Part shown: positions 12,501 to 23,124 of the stretch, piece by piece | Position numbering within the stretch: position 1 is the stretch's first letter | How the letters are laid out: each line of letters opens with the position of its first letter | Assembly (NCBI GenBank): GCA_027886175.1 | Contig: JAJNNQ010000137.1 | Coordinates: 35,760,001 to 35,824,000 of the forward strand | DNA length: 64,000 bases | Origin: Phylloscopus collybita | Lineage: Eukaryota; Chordata; Aves; Passeriformes; Phylloscopidae | Reading direction: 5' to 3' | Notes under the pieces: model-generated | What the model was told of the DNA's origin: nothing | Databases searched by the model: none | Seen by the model: only the letters and a program-made list of their open reading frames with translations | Made by a program: the position numbers and the translations under genes

Positions 12501-15500
12501 ACCTTGGTCACACTCAAGTCAGTGGTCATTTCTACCACTGCAGTAGGACTTGAATTTCACCTTTGGTATTTAATGGTGCTGTGTGCAAGGAAACACACTC
12601 TAAACCAGGTAAATAGAAGCCCAGTCCATCAACACACTTTATTTTGTGCCTATGCCTTAGATTTCAGTGTATAGTCCAGACTCTCCTCTTCAGCCTTGGA
12701 CATAAAAGCATTTTAACCACCTCAGACTCTGCTTCTTCCTCCTTGACTGTTGACCATCTAAAGAATTGCAGAGTAGATAATTGTGAGGAGGACTGAAAAG
12801 ACTCATTGAATAAATGGGGGGGAAGAGAGAGAGAGAGAGCAAAATAGAAAACAGTGCCTCTCAACTCCCCCTCTTCAACTACTTTGCCCTATCTCCTTGA
12901 TCACTTACCACTTTTTCATTCACCTGCTTTACTTTCCCCAAGTTACCTCTCTGTGTTCATCTCCACTGTTCTGTCTTCCCTCAGCCACTCAGACAAACTT
13001 CAGCTTGGAAATATCATCTCCCTCTGCTCCAGCCCATATCTGTCCTTTCCTGAAACACACATCTTCCCCACACACCTGACCCGATCCTTGGGGAAATTTC
13101 AGGGCAGCCATGCCCTGTAGTATCCCACTGGATCTTTTAAACTGTGGGAAGCTGTTCTGGCTCCTTTGAATTAAAGCAGTGTAGGGAAAAGATTTTAAAT
13201 TCATTTGCTACTCTCCAAACTGGTGCTATGTTTTGAGTCAAAATTTGGAAACAGAGACTCAACTAACTACTAGATGTTACTGTTAGCTTTCTGCTACACA
13301 TAAAGGTGAGTACTCCTGAGCAGTGCTGCAGCTTTGCTGCATTCATGGGGCCTCTGTTTAATACAGTCATTTTTTATTGAGTTAGAAAACTTTAACCTAT
13401 TTTTTCAATGTGACACTTCTAGTGCTGAAAAAAAAAATGAAAACCATAAGCTGATTTTTATTTGCTGTTACGCAGGGATGTGTCATCCAACCTTTTGTCC
13501 TCTTTTCCTGTGACGGGGCTACATGGTTTAACTCATTTAAAATTAACAGGAAATCATGCCCTACAAAGTTTGATAACATCTGAAAATTTTCCAGAACTCA
13601 AGTGAGTATATCATTAAAACTAATAAGCCACATTTGTGTTCATGTGCAATGGAAGGTGTGTCAGTGTGTAGCGCATGTTACTTCATATTGTCAGTCTTTG
13701 ATCTATGCCATTAAAACTAAAGCAAATATGATAAAAATGATAGACTTATTTTATTATGCTCACTTTCAACTGAAGAAACTATGAAGGTTTTGAAATATTA
13801 ACCCCAATAGTTGCTTAGTACGAACCACATCTGCTTCCTGGTGATATGTTTCAAAAGCTGTTAAAACAATATCACTGGCAGCTTAGTGATATGTCCCTCT
13901 TCTACTGGCTTGTGCTTACAGAATTCCCATTATATGTAATGAGAACACAGCAAATACAAGGGAAGAATATACTGCTGAAAGACCGAAAGATTTCACCTCT
14001 TTTATTTGAACATGATTTTTTCTGTAATCTTTTGATCCAGAGTCAGATAGTACTTTGCAAGTATTACTAACACACTTTGATACTAATAATTTCTGTGGGT
14101 CCTCTGTGATACAGGAAGGAAGTGTCCTCTAAAGATCATTTGCAGCTCTTCCAGTCACTGGATGACCATGGCCTGTATGAAGCTTGAACCCACGACCTTG
14201 GCATAATTAACACCATGCTATAACCAACTAAACTAATTGCAGAGTCACAGCAAAGAGGGTTTTGTCTCTGACTTCAGGATATTTGGGACTTTCCCCTAAC
14301 TCTCCTTCATTTTTATATTTTAATTAGAAGATGCCAAGTGCTACATATACTTTATCATGTTTTACTGTAAAAAGTTTGTTATCAGAAAATATGAAACAAC
14401 TGAACAGTGTGCACATAGTTACAAAATCACAGAGGGGTTGAGGTTACAAGGGACCTTTGAGGCTGTCTTGTCTAACCACCCGCTCAGGAAGGGGCACCTG
14501 GAGCCAAGCCCGTTGCCCAGGACCACATCCAGATAGCTTTTGAGTATCTCCAAAGATGGAGAGTCCATCTTCTTGTTTTCACTAGATTTACCTGGTGCAC
14601 TGGAAAAGGCCCAAGAGTCCTAGCAGGCAGACAGCTCAAGATGTGACCATTAACGAAAAGGACTGAAGTATTTGGAGTTAGCAGTAAGGGAATGATGAAT
14701 AGAAGTGTGGAGCTGATTAAGGCTCTGGAGGGATCCACCTTAGAAAAACTTCTGTGATGGCATGCTACTACAAACTCAGATAAGAGCTGCAAAAAATGGT
14801 TCCAAGGTTAGGAACAATGCCTTAAAGGTCTTAATAAACCAAAAATGGTAGTTTGTCAAAGAGATTAGGCAGTGACTTCATCAAGTGCATGAAACTATAA
14901 CATTAACATTCAAAGTACTAGAGTCCTTAAGCCTCTTTTACGTTAGAGATCTTGAGCTTGCTCTCAGAGGCCAAGGATCAAGCACCATTAAAATCATGAT
15001 TGGTTGAGACTGAGCTTATACCATACTTTTTCTTCTCTCACTAGCTTTGCCCAAATGCTGAGGCTGATGACAATTCTAAAACAATTGAAGTTTCTTTAAA
15101 AGAATGTAAACACAAGAAAATTGATTACTCCAACCTGGCAAATACATAATGATGCATATACTATGACCTAGAGGCATAAGAGGTGCTGCAGTAGTCCTAG
15201 AATAATCCATTATTCAACTGAATTATATATAACTAAGATTTTTTTAAATTCTTTTCTCAAAATTATACTCTATATGAATTTCCCTTCAGCAAAATTGTGT
15301 ACATTACTCAAAGGAAAGTACAGTGTATTTCATCTGGGCAAATTGTTAACAAGGATTTGTCAAACTAACTTAATTCTTTTTTAAAATGTATTCAATATGT
15401 ATGATATCTAGAGTTAATTAACATCTGTAAGAACAAATTATAACCAGTCAGGAGAGAATAGGGTAAAATCCTGACCTACAGTCTGCATGCCTTTTACCAT

Positions 15501-18500
15501 AAATCAAAATGAGGTCAGGCTTCACTGCATACATAATGCACAAAGCACCAAACTTGAACAGAGATCTAAAACAAAATGAAATGTCACCCTTTGCAATTCT
15601 AACTAGCCAGTGGTTACATTAAAGACAAATTTCTGTATAAAAACTTTCTTCTCATCTAAATTCATCAAAACAGAGACATCAAAGAGCTGAGCATCCCCTT
15701 CCCCATCATCAGCAGTAGCAATAGTACTCTCTGCAGAGCTGAGCCCAGCCTATTACAGCAAGCCTTGAGGAGGCAAAGTCAGGCTGCCAGCCACTCCTTC
15801 CTTCTTTATCTGATGCTTTGATTCAGTGCTGAAAAGAACTCAGTGCTTTGCTCCATTCATCGTAACTGTGCCTTCCTGTTCACCATTAACTCCACACCCT
15901 TGTGAGGGAGAAAACGACCTTGTGTTCTCTGCTGCTTAATCTAAAAACAGAAAAAAGAAGCATTCCTTGCTAGAAGGAAAAAAAAATTATCAAGAATACA
16001 GATACCATTAGTAAGATAAGGAGTATATAAAAATAAACTTAACCAGTGTTTCTAAGAGAGTTTAATTTGACAAAGTCCAAATCTAATCACCCACATCAAA
16101 TAAGCACCAGCCATAAAAAGGACTGCCTCCAGCATTGTACACCTGAGAGTTTATTTTTTCTTTTTTTTTCTTTTTTTTTTCTTTTTTCTTTTTTTTTTTT
16201 TGTGCTAAATGTAGCTTTTGTGAGAAAAGAAAAAACTCCTCTGTCACCAGAAAGATCTGATACTTATTTCCCTGCTTTGAAAGTATGTTTTGTCCTCTGT
16301 GATCTGGGTTGCAACCATTGTGTGCAGTTGGGCTTTGCACACAGATTAAGCAGCATTTGCTAATTTAAGGATTATGTGTATATCCTAATAACACAGGCTA
16401 GGGGAGAAAAACAAACACAAACTGTTCAGATTTGAGAACGAATGCTAGAAATACCTACAGAAAGGATCAGAAATGGGAGTCTTGCTCTTTAAATACCATT
16501 TAAAAGCCATGGATATTTTCCCAAACATCATCAAAGTAGTGGACAGTACAATTGTAGTTGGAAGTCCACATTTCCAGTGTATGACAGTCCAGCAGGCTGG
16601 GAGAAGCACAAGAGCCTCTAGAAATCTGTCATAGAGCTGTTTGAATAATCAGAAAATAGAATACATTTCTGTAAGTCTGTTGTGCCTAAAATATCTACTA
16701 ACTGTTCATCCCCCCAGCTATATCAATGTCCTTCCAAAGGTCTGAAGCCACAAGTTGCAGGGATCACCTGACAGAACTGCCAGTGTTACTTTTGTTGATT
16801 ATTTCTTTTGTTCCAAAAAAAGGGAATTTCTGTTTGAGGATTGGGATAGCTTTTATCCCAGATGATTAGCTATGGTTTAGTCCAGTAATCAATGGGTTTA
16901 ATACTAGTTTATTTAAGTAGGGCTTCTGGGAAATGTGTTCAAAAATGTTTAATCAAGATAATCTCCTTATGTTAAAAGATGGCATGCGGATGAATGAGTT
17001 AGAAATTAAATATTTAAATCTGCTGGCCTGAGGTTGCTTGACAGTTAGATCTTGGTTATCTTGAACTTCTATTGAGTACCCTAAAAATTTTGTATTAGGT
17101 ACAAGGGTACAGATTATTGTGATTAATTTCCAACAGAAATGTAAGGTTATAGAATCTAAATGCCCCCAAATGCGCTAATTTAAAATGTCACTTTAGAACT
17201 TAAGATTCCATTTGTTCCTCTTCGTACCAAACTTTTGCTAGTGCACAAGTTTAAGTCCTGTTGGCAATGAGCCTGATTCAGCTTGATTTCTCTGCAGATT
17301 TCCCAGGGGGTTAGAGGTTGCTTATTACTTATTACACTCATTATGTTAATTTACATGATTAACCTGTTGAAAGTAATCTGATAGGAGGATCTAGTCCTAC
17401 TTTACTCCTTTTAAGTTAATTCAGAATAACTTCTAATCACCTCTTTATCTTTGAGCTTTTTGGTTTTATTGGACTTTTGGAATTAAGGTGAGTTGTTTGG
17501 TTTTACTATGTGCTGTTGGTGAACTGTGCAAATTAAATAGCTCTGCTTCCAAAGCATAGAATATATCTATGGAATAAAAGTAGCCTACAGAACTCAGATA
17601 GCAGTTCTTCTATGTTCCCCCAGAATTTGCACATCCCCAAAGGAATTAAATTCCCAGTATACCAGAATGTGCCATTTTCTGACAACAGAAGCCTTCATAA
17701 TCATTGGAACTCACTGGCATATATTGTTATTATGTGTTAGGAATAACAATGATCTTAAAAGAATTGAGAATACATATCCTGTATCCTGCAATGAGTGTTC
17801 TGATTTTTAAGACAATTAATAAAGTAAAACCTTTCTCTCAGTGACATTTCACACACGTGCCTCACACAGTGAGGTTTCACTCACCTTTTGGTTTAGAAGG
17901 TTCACTCACCTTTTGGTTTAGAACACTGCTTTCTTGATCCTCTGCACAAGAAACAATCTCCTTTTTGCCATCTTACTGTGAAATGAGTTGAATGTGGAAA
18001 GAGGTGAATAAAGCTTGATTTCCAAAAGATCTCGTTCTCCCTGAAGTAGAGAAATTCAATTTGGGAAGTGTTTTGGTTTTACCTGGTAGGCAGGTTGTGA
18101 TCTTCAGATATGCTTTTTTTAAAAAGAAACCATTAAGAAAGTAACTGTTGGAGAAACTATTGATTTACACAGTAAAATCATTGAAAATCGTGAAAACAGA
18201 AATTCAGTTCTGAGTAACATTCACTCAACAGCAAGACATAGATCTCCCACTTTCATGTCTCCTATGAAAACACATAATAAAACTTCAGTATGTCTTTTCT
18301 AAAATTAGCCTAGAAACCATCTGCATTTCCAGTGAGGAATTTTATTTGTGAATCCTCATTTTGTGTTATCATGACTGATTTTTACAGAGTTGTTTTTACT
18401 TTCAGTTGTGGATATTTAAACTATTTCCTTTGTGTTAACTCTATAGGAGCAATACAGAGTTACTGAACTCTGGTGCTTAACCAGTGTCATGGCATGCTGC

Positions 18501-21500
18501 CTTACTCTTTTGCAGGGTCATGGAAATGCCTTATGCCTATCAGTGCTGTGCCTTTGGAGCTTGTGAGAACCACTACAGAACCTCCAGCCAATGGAACAAA
18601 GATGATAATAGCAGCATTGATGACTTTCATAGAAAGGATGCTGGACTGTTACAAATTCAAGGTAACCATCATCTCAGGCTTTTAAGTCTACCTGAAGGCT
18701 GTGAGCAATCTGTTATTTTAAAAAAATCCAACACTCTTTACAGTAGTCACAGAGGTGGCCTCTCCCTGAGCAAGAGATCAATAATATGTTATTTAAGTAT
18801 TCCTGTGCTTAGCAAACTCATTATTTTAGGTCTGCCATCCAAAAATATCACTCATGCACTCCTCTTTTCATCCAAATAATAGCTATAATAATGTGGTAAA
18901 TTTTATTTACTTTATTTGAGAGACAGGGTGGTTCAGCTGGTATGTAACTCCATACAACAGCAGGCCAGCAAAGATGTAGTTTCTTTCCAGCCTCAGAATG
19001 GAGCACATCTTAGGCTTACTGACACACTTCAGGATGAGTAACAGCCGAAATATGTGGTTACTTTGGCGGATTTTTTTCACAGAATCGAAGAATAAGCTGA
19101 ATTGAAAGGCACCCACAAGGATCATCAAGTTCAACTCCTGACTCTGCTTAGGGCAGCCCCAAGAATCCCTCCAATCTGCCTGAGACCATTGTCCAAACAC
19201 TTCCTGATCTCTGACAGGCTTGGTGCTGTGACCACTTTCCTCTGGAGCCTGTTCCAGGGCCCAGCCACCCTCTGGGTGAAGAACCTTTTCTTGATATCCA
19301 GCCTAAAGCTCTCCTGGCTCAGCTTCATGTCATTTCCTTGAGTCCTGTCCCTGGTCATGAGAGAAAGTGTTTGGTACCTGCCCCTCTGCCTCCCCTTGTG
19401 AGGCTGTTGAAGACTCAAATGAGGTCTCCCCTCAATCTCCTCCTCTTCAGGCTGACCAGACCAAGTAACCTTAGCTTCTCATCTTTGAGACTTCCCCTCA
19501 AGGCCCTTCACCATCCTCGTGGCCCTCCTTTGGAGGCTCTCTAATACCTTTGCTTTGTATCTTTCTTATATTGTGGTACCCAAACCTGCCCCCAGCACTT
19601 GAGGTCGGGCTGCCCCAGTGCAGAACAGAGCAGGACAATCCCCTCCCTTGCCCAGCTGGCAATGCACCCCTGATGCACCCCAGGACAGGGTTGGCCCTCC
19701 TGGCTGCCTGGGCACTGCTGACTCATGTTCAACTTGCCATGGATCAGGACCCCCAGGTCCCTTTCTGCAGAGCTGCTCTCCAGCCTCATTCCCCAGTCTG
19801 TGCACATAACCAGGATTGCCAGAGAGTGCATTTGTTCTCCAGGACACGAGACTACTCTAGTCTTCTTCCCCTTCAGCACTAGGTCTGTTGCTTGATCTGT
19901 TATGTAGATGCACACATACATTTACAGCACTCTGTTGCTTTCTGGGCTATCTCTGCTCCTGCAAACCAGTAGGTCTCAGAGTTCAGCAAGAATAGAGCCA
20001 AGAAAATGTGCTAGTGATGACATAAGAAACAAAGAAAACTAGATTAGTATGGCTCAGCAGCAGAATTCCTATTTTAAATTCCTTCCTAGGCAGTCATCAC
20101 ACTGCAAATTAGAGAAGGTACCTGTAAATGATTATTTTCACAGAAGTAAAGATGCCAACTTTTAACATAATCCTGAGTACAGTAATTCAAGACCAAGTAG
20201 GCATATGCCTGCTTCTGTTCACAGTTTGGCAGGCAAAGAGACAAGACAAGGCCTTAAATACCACAGGAATTTTTGCAACATTTACTAAAAAAACTTTTCC
20301 TGAAAATTGCAGTAACAACTCTGGATTTTTTTCTCCCCAGTAGATGAACGTGATTTTGAGGACTTTTTTCTTGACTTTGAAGAAGATTTGAAATCTCATC
20401 ACTCAGTGCAATGCTCACCTTCTCCAGGTATGAAACTGCCATACAGACAGGAATTCAAGGACAGTGTTAGTAGGTATTCGAGATGCAGAACAAACTATGA
20501 ATCAGATACTAGGACAGCAACATGGTGTGCAGTAATTTGATGAGTGTAATACAAATACATTTCACAATAATGCACGGTTTTTCATTGAATTCCAGAAAAC
20601 TATTCAGCCACGATATTCTTCTATGAGTGTAGCAAAAGTTTTGTCCAGTCACCAAGCAGATCCTTTCTCTGGCCCTTTTTAACCAGAATTGATAGCCAAT
20701 CAAGAAAATGAGAGAGGAAAGACTCTTCTACTAAGATACAGATGATAAAGGCAGAATCTTTGCTCTCTCAGTCTTTTGCAAAGCTAAAGTAATTCTCCTG
20801 AACATCACAGAGTCATTTTACACGTGAGCAATTTGAACAACAAGAAGTTTAGTTCTGTGTCTAGGAAATAACAAACACTACTACACTGATGTGCACAGTC
20901 CCTCACAAAGAACACCCAGCACTGTCATTTTCTTTGTAGGATGTAGCCAGTCATGGTCGTAAGTTTTGATTTTTTTGATTCATCAAACATTCACCAGCCA
21001 TTCTTTCATTGTGAAACATGAACAAAAAACCCCTAAGTGACAACTTGTATTTCAGCATTCATTTTAAGCTATGATTCCTGTTTGTAACAGTAGCTAATAG
21101 TAAATTTTTTGAAGTTAAATAAAGAGGAATAGAAAAGGCAGGAAGCCAAAGAATAGAGTTATTTGACTGTCACATATTCTCCAATGGCCTAAATATAAGT
21201 TCTGAGTTCATTAAAACATTGCTGTCTTCAAGGTAGTTACTACCAGCCCTGAGAGAAATTTTAGCTTGGATTTTTCAAATAGTATCTTAGAAAATCTTGC
21301 AAGCTGACACAATGGATCCTTATGCTTACTTAATGTTAACAGCCGTAGTTATAGGGAGGTCATTCCAGCTGCAGGGTTCATGTCTTCATGGAAAAGCACA
21401 GGCCACTGTGAGGGGCTTGCTTTGCTGGCTCGTACCGAGACACGTAATGTTTCTCTGACCACAGAGTGTCCAGCTTCAGCTGCACAGCATATACACCTCT

Positions 21501-23124
21501 TTTCTATGAGAATGTATAGCAAGCTTCAGTCATAGTGACCTGACTTCAGACACAGGAGATCCAAAAAGGCAGCGCTCCCAAACGCAAAAAAGAGACACAA
21601 TTTCCTTGGACTGTGTAATGGCATGTTATAAGGTAGCCAAAGTAACTCTGTCCATATCCATTACATCATGCTTCACCAGGGCTCATTAGGAACCTGTTTT
21701 AATTTAGTGAGAGGTAACATTTTCAGCTTTTTTCACACACTGACAAATATCACAGCATTTTTTGAAATTACAAGAAACCCATAGACTAATTGTGATGAAG
21801 GACAAAGACTCATGTGCACAACTAATGCAATATGCATCATAGATTTAGTAGCGTGTTATCAAGGTCTCAGACTACTCCAAAGAAAGAGCAAATTTCCAGC
21901 TTCCTTTTTAGACTAAAATTCACTCTTTGGCTATGCTGAGAATCTGCAAGCATGAACTTCAGTGTCTTAGAAAGCACGAGGGGTTTTTTTGTTTACATGG
22001 GCTTCCCTTACCCTATTTATTTTGGCATTTCAGGTCCCTTCAAGCCATGTGACCATCTGTTTGGTAGCTGGCTGATCAGAATTGGAGTGTGGACCATAGT
22101 GGGTTTGACCTTTATTTGCAATGCACTGGTGTCTGCAACAGTTTTCAGATCTCCATTGTATATGTCCTCCATAAAACTTTTGATTGGTTTAATAGCCATT
22201 GTAAATGCCTTGATGGGTCTGGCCAGCGGAGTACTGGCTAGCGTGGATGCATCCACTTTTGGTAGCTTTGCTCAGTATGGAGCACAGTGGGAAAGTGGAA
22301 TTGGTTGCCAAATAACTGGCCTTCTCTCCATTTTTGCTTCAGAGGCTTCCATTTTCCTCCTTACCCTAGCTGCACTTGAACGTGCATTCTCTGTAAAGCA
22401 TGCTGCAAAGTTTGAAACAAAATCTTCCATTGCTAGCATAAAAATTGCCATTTCCTTGTGCTTTATGTTGGCACTAATCATTGCAGTGATACCTGTTCTC
22501 ACTGGAAGTGAGTATGGGGTTTCTCCGCTCTGTTTGCCACTCCCGTTTGGAGAGTCCACTGCTATGGGCTACATGGTAGCACTGGTATTGCTGAACTCCC
22601 TTTGCTTTCTGGTAATGACTGTTGCTTATACAAAGCTCTACTGTAATTTAGAAAAGGGAGAATTAGACAACATTTGGGATTGCTCTATGGTCAAACATAT
22701 AGCCTTGTTACTTTTTACTAATTGCATTCTTTATTGCCCTGTGGCCTTTTTATCTTTTTCCTCCTTACTAAACCTCACTTTTATCAGCCCAGAAGTGATT
22801 AAGTCAATACTTCTAGTGATTGTCCCACTGCCAGCATGTCTAAACCCACTGCTTTATATACTTTTCAATCCACATTTTAAGGAGGATTTGGGAAGTCTGC
22901 GAAAGCAAACTTTGATATGGAGGAGATCAAAACATGCTAGTCTGATCTCTGTCAATTCAGAAGACATAGAAAAACAATCTTGTGACTCAACACAGGCATT
23001 GGTAACCTTCACGAGTGCCAGCATATCATATGACATGCCCACCAGCAGCTCGCTAATGCCACCTTCTTATCAAATGACAGAAGGCTGCAACCTTTCGTCA
23101 GTCGCATTTGTTCCCTGTCATTAG
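1187..23124 (+). CDS. LGR5: LGR5, 3' two thirds of the gene (13 coding exons)
   Basis: R-spondin receptor of the plasma membrane that enhances Wnt signalling by restraining the RNF43/ZNRF3 ligases (established for the family). Coding exons are 1187-1258, 3632-3700, 6090-6161, 6983-7054, 7163-7231, 7362-7433, 10371-10436, 10633-10704, 11554-11625, 13476-13601, 18516-18661, 20344-20427 and 22034-23124. Joined, they give 693 residues plus stop with no phase break, matching about residues 215-907 of the 907-residue human protein as I recall it. They encode successive 22-24-residue LRRs, a C-terminal cap and hinge, then seven membrane helices. Every LRR-exon junction falls after the second base of a leucine, isoleucine or lysine codon, so single-LRR exons are modular. 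Signal peptide, first LRRs and promoter lie upstream of the window. LGR4 and LGR6 are the closest alternatives, but residue-level agreement throughout favours LGR5. No disabling change is seen. Confidence 0.97.
3632..3700 (+). CDS. LGR5: LGR5 exon L2 (one LRR)
   Basis: 69 bp, acceptor tacag, donor gtaagt. Encodes DLNYNSLDEFPTAIRTL and onward; a 23-residue repeat. Phase 2 on both sides. Confidence 0.95.
5846..5923 (+). repeat. (TCTCT)n microsatellite
   Basis: About 15 copies of a TTCTC pentamer, pure pyrimidine on the plus strand, ending about 165 bp before the acceptor of LGR5 exon L3. It gives false Arg/Glu-rich and Leu/Phe/Ser-rich frames. Confidence 0.97.
6090..6161 (+). CDS. LGR5: LGR5 exon L3 (one LRR)
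   Basis: 72 bp, acceptor cgtag, donor gtaagt. Encodes GFHSNNIKSIPERAFVGNPS and onward. The acceptor lies about 165 bp after a long (TCTCT)n tract. Confidence 0.95.
6983..7054 (+). CDS. LGR5: LGR5 exon L4 (one LRR)
   Basis: 72 bp, acceptor ttttttccag, donor gtatgt. Encodes HFYDNPIQLVGKSAFQHLPE and onward. First of three closely spaced exons with introns of 108 and 130 bp. Confidence 0.95.
7163..7231 (+). CDS. LGR5: LGR5 exon L5 (one LRR)
   Basis: 69 bp, acceptor ttgtag, donor gtaagt. Encodes TLNGASQLTEFPDLTGTTSL and onward, a short repeat as in the human protein. Confidence 0.95.
7362..7433 (+). CDS. LGR5: LGR5 exon L6 (one LRR)
   Basis: 72 bp, acceptor ttcaacag, donor gtacgt. Encodes TLTGAQITSLPNSACDQLPN and onward; phase 2 in and out. 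Confidence 0.95.
7434..10370 (+). other. LGR5 intron L6-L7
   Basis: 2.9 kb without exons. The 8,420-8,830 stretch is relatively GC-rich with open frames on both strands but no recognisable product. A (CA)n tract lies near 9,555. Confidence 0.75.
9555..9612 (+). repeat. (CA)n with (TA)n microsatellite
   Basis: Alternating CA for about 34 bp, then TATATATG, then a second short CA/TA block. Confidence 0.97.
10371..10436 (+). CDS. LGR5: LGR5 exon L7 (one LRR)
   Basis: 66 bp, acceptor aattcag, donor gtaagt. Encodes DLSYNLLEDLPCFTACKKLQ and onward. A 22-residue repeat, as in human LGR5; here it carries a second cysteine (PCFTAC). Confidence 0.94.
10633..10704 (+). CDS. LGR5: LGR5 exon L8 (one LRR)
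   Basis: 72 bp, acceptor atttcag, donor gtgagt. Encodes DLHHNEIAEIKADTFRQLAA and onward; separated from L7 by a 196-bp intron. Confidence 0.95.
10705..13475 (+). other. LGR5 introns L8-L9 and L9-L10
   Basis: Non-coding except exon L9 (11554-11625). The 12,850-13,100 part is C/T-rich. No repeat family recognised. Confidence 0.75.
11554..11625 (+). CDS. LGR5: LGR5 exon L9 (one LRR)
   Basis: 72 bp, acceptor tcttgtag, donor gtaagt. Encodes DLAWNKIKIIHPNAFSSLPS and onward, nearly identical to the human repeat. Confidence 0.95.
13476..13601 (+). CDS. LGR5: LGR5 exon L10 (last LRRs)
   Basis: 126 bp, acceptor gttacgcag, donor gtgagt. Encodes DVSSNLLSSFPVTGLHGLTH, then LKLTGNHALQSL and SENFPELK: the last LRR units before the cap. 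Ends two bases into a lysine codon. Confidence 0.95.
14106..14243 (-). mobile_element. tRNA-Ile-headed SINE with CR1-like tail (TguSINE1-like)
   Basis: On the minus strand, 14,243 down to about 14,170 resembles a degraded tRNA-Ile (AAT). An A-box-like TTAGTTTAGTTGG is followed by TGGTGTTAATTATGCCAAGG around the anticodon and a B-box-like GGGTTCAAGC. The 5' acceptor-stem half no longer pairs with the 3' half. It runs into a CR1-type 3' end (GATCTTTAGAGGACACTTCC). A tRNA-Ile head on a CR1 tail is the layout of the songbird SINE TguSINE1. A lone tRNA-Ile pseudogene beside a CR1 scrap is the alternative. Confidence 0.7.
14424..14575 (-). mobile_element. CR1 LINE, truncated 3' end
   Basis: The plus strand begins AATCACAGAGGGGTTGAGG and goes on through AAGGGACCTTTGAGG, GTTGCCCAGGACCACATCC and ATCTCCAAAGATGGAGA. 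These are hallmarks of the reverse complement of an avian CR1 3' UTR. 5'-truncated, as usual. Confidence 0.88.
16148..16201 (+). repeat. T-rich polypyrimidine tract
   Basis: Runs of T broken by single C residues over about 54 bp; strict strand asymmetry. Simple low-complexity DNA. Confidence 0.9.
17873..17922 (+). repeat. Tandem duplication, about 25 bp, two copies
   Basis: CACTCACCTTTTGGTTTAGA occurs twice back to back (17,879 and 17,902), each preceded by GGTTT or GGTT. Confidence 0.95.
18516..18661 (+). CDS. LGR5: LGR5 exon L11 (C-terminal LRR cap and hinge)
   Basis: 146 bp, acceptor ttgcag, donor gtaacc. Encodes VMEMPYAYQCCAFGACE and the acidic stretch NKDDNSSIDDFH. The cysteine cluster belongs to the C-terminal cap and hinge. 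Ends one base into a codon, after ...LLQIQ. Confidence 0.95.
18662..20340 (+). other. LGR5 intron L11-L12
   Basis: 1.7-kb intron, about half of it an antisense CR1 copy. No other coding seen. Confidence 0.8.
19079..19870 (-). mobile_element. CR1 LINE, about 0.8 kb of the 3' end
   Basis: The plus strand starts CACAGAATCGAAGAATAAG and carries typical reversed CR1 landmarks: GATCATCAAGTTCAACTCC, TTGATATCCAGCCTAAAGC, CAGGCTGACCAGACCAAG, GGACCCCCAGGTCCCTTTC. Open frames on both strands within it are by-products of the element, with no intact reverse transcriptase. Confidence 0.9.
20344..20427 (+). CDS. LGR5: LGR5 exon L12 (hinge, 84 bp, or 87 bp from 20341)
   Basis: Encodes the acidic hinge DERDFEDFFLDFEEDLKSHH and then SVQCSPSP before the membrane domain; donor gtatga. 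The acceptor is a CAGTAG tandem. Splicing after TAG (20343) gives QIQ-DERD as in human LGR5; splicing after CAG (20340) adds one valine (QIQ-VDERD). Both keep the frame. I chose the distal site because it matches human. Confidence 0.9.
20428..22033 (+). other. LGR5 intron L12-L13
   Basis: 1.6 kb ending at the acceptor of the seven-helix exon. No repeat or RNA gene recognised. Confidence 0.8.
22034..23124 (+). CDS. LGR5: LGR5 exon L13 (seven-helix domain and cytoplasmic tail)
   Basis: 1091 bp, acceptor ggcatttcag at 22024-22033, stop TAG 23122-23124. The whole membrane domain is in one exon, as in LGR4-6. Helices in order begin near IRIGVWTIVGL, LLIGLIAIVNA, GLLSIFASEAS, IAISLCFMLAL, GYMVALVLLNSL, HIALLLFTNCIL and ILLVIVPLPACL. 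The family's ER (22378-22383, in LAALERAFS) stands in place of DRY, and NPLLY ends helix 7 (22842-22856). The tail is rich in Ser/Thr and ends SSVAFVPCH (human: ...FVPCL). The open frame runs on upstream to an ATG at 21952, but that part is intron. Confidence 0.97.

Larger units (their letters stand above)
13602..18515 (+). other. LGR5 intron L10-L11
   Basis: Largest LGR5 intron in the window (4.9 kb). Holds a tRNA-headed SINE, a CR1 end, a T-rich pyrimidine tract and a short tandem duplication. No supported exon. Confidence 0.8.

Noticed and set aside
14170..14243. A functional tRNA-Ile gene
   Set aside because: The acceptor stem no longer pairs, the T and anticodon arms carry changes, and the 3' side runs into a CR1-like tail. 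Better explained as a SINE head.
19541..19921. Overlapping 60-126-residue frames on both strands
   Set aside because: They lie in the 3' end of an antisense CR1 element and show no intact reverse-transcriptase motif.
21952..22033. ATG-initiated upstream part of the long open frame leading into the LGR5 seven-helix domain
   Set aside because: A strong acceptor (ggcatttcag) at 22,024-22,033 joins exon L12 exactly in phase to GPFKPC. The extra 27 residues are intron read-through.
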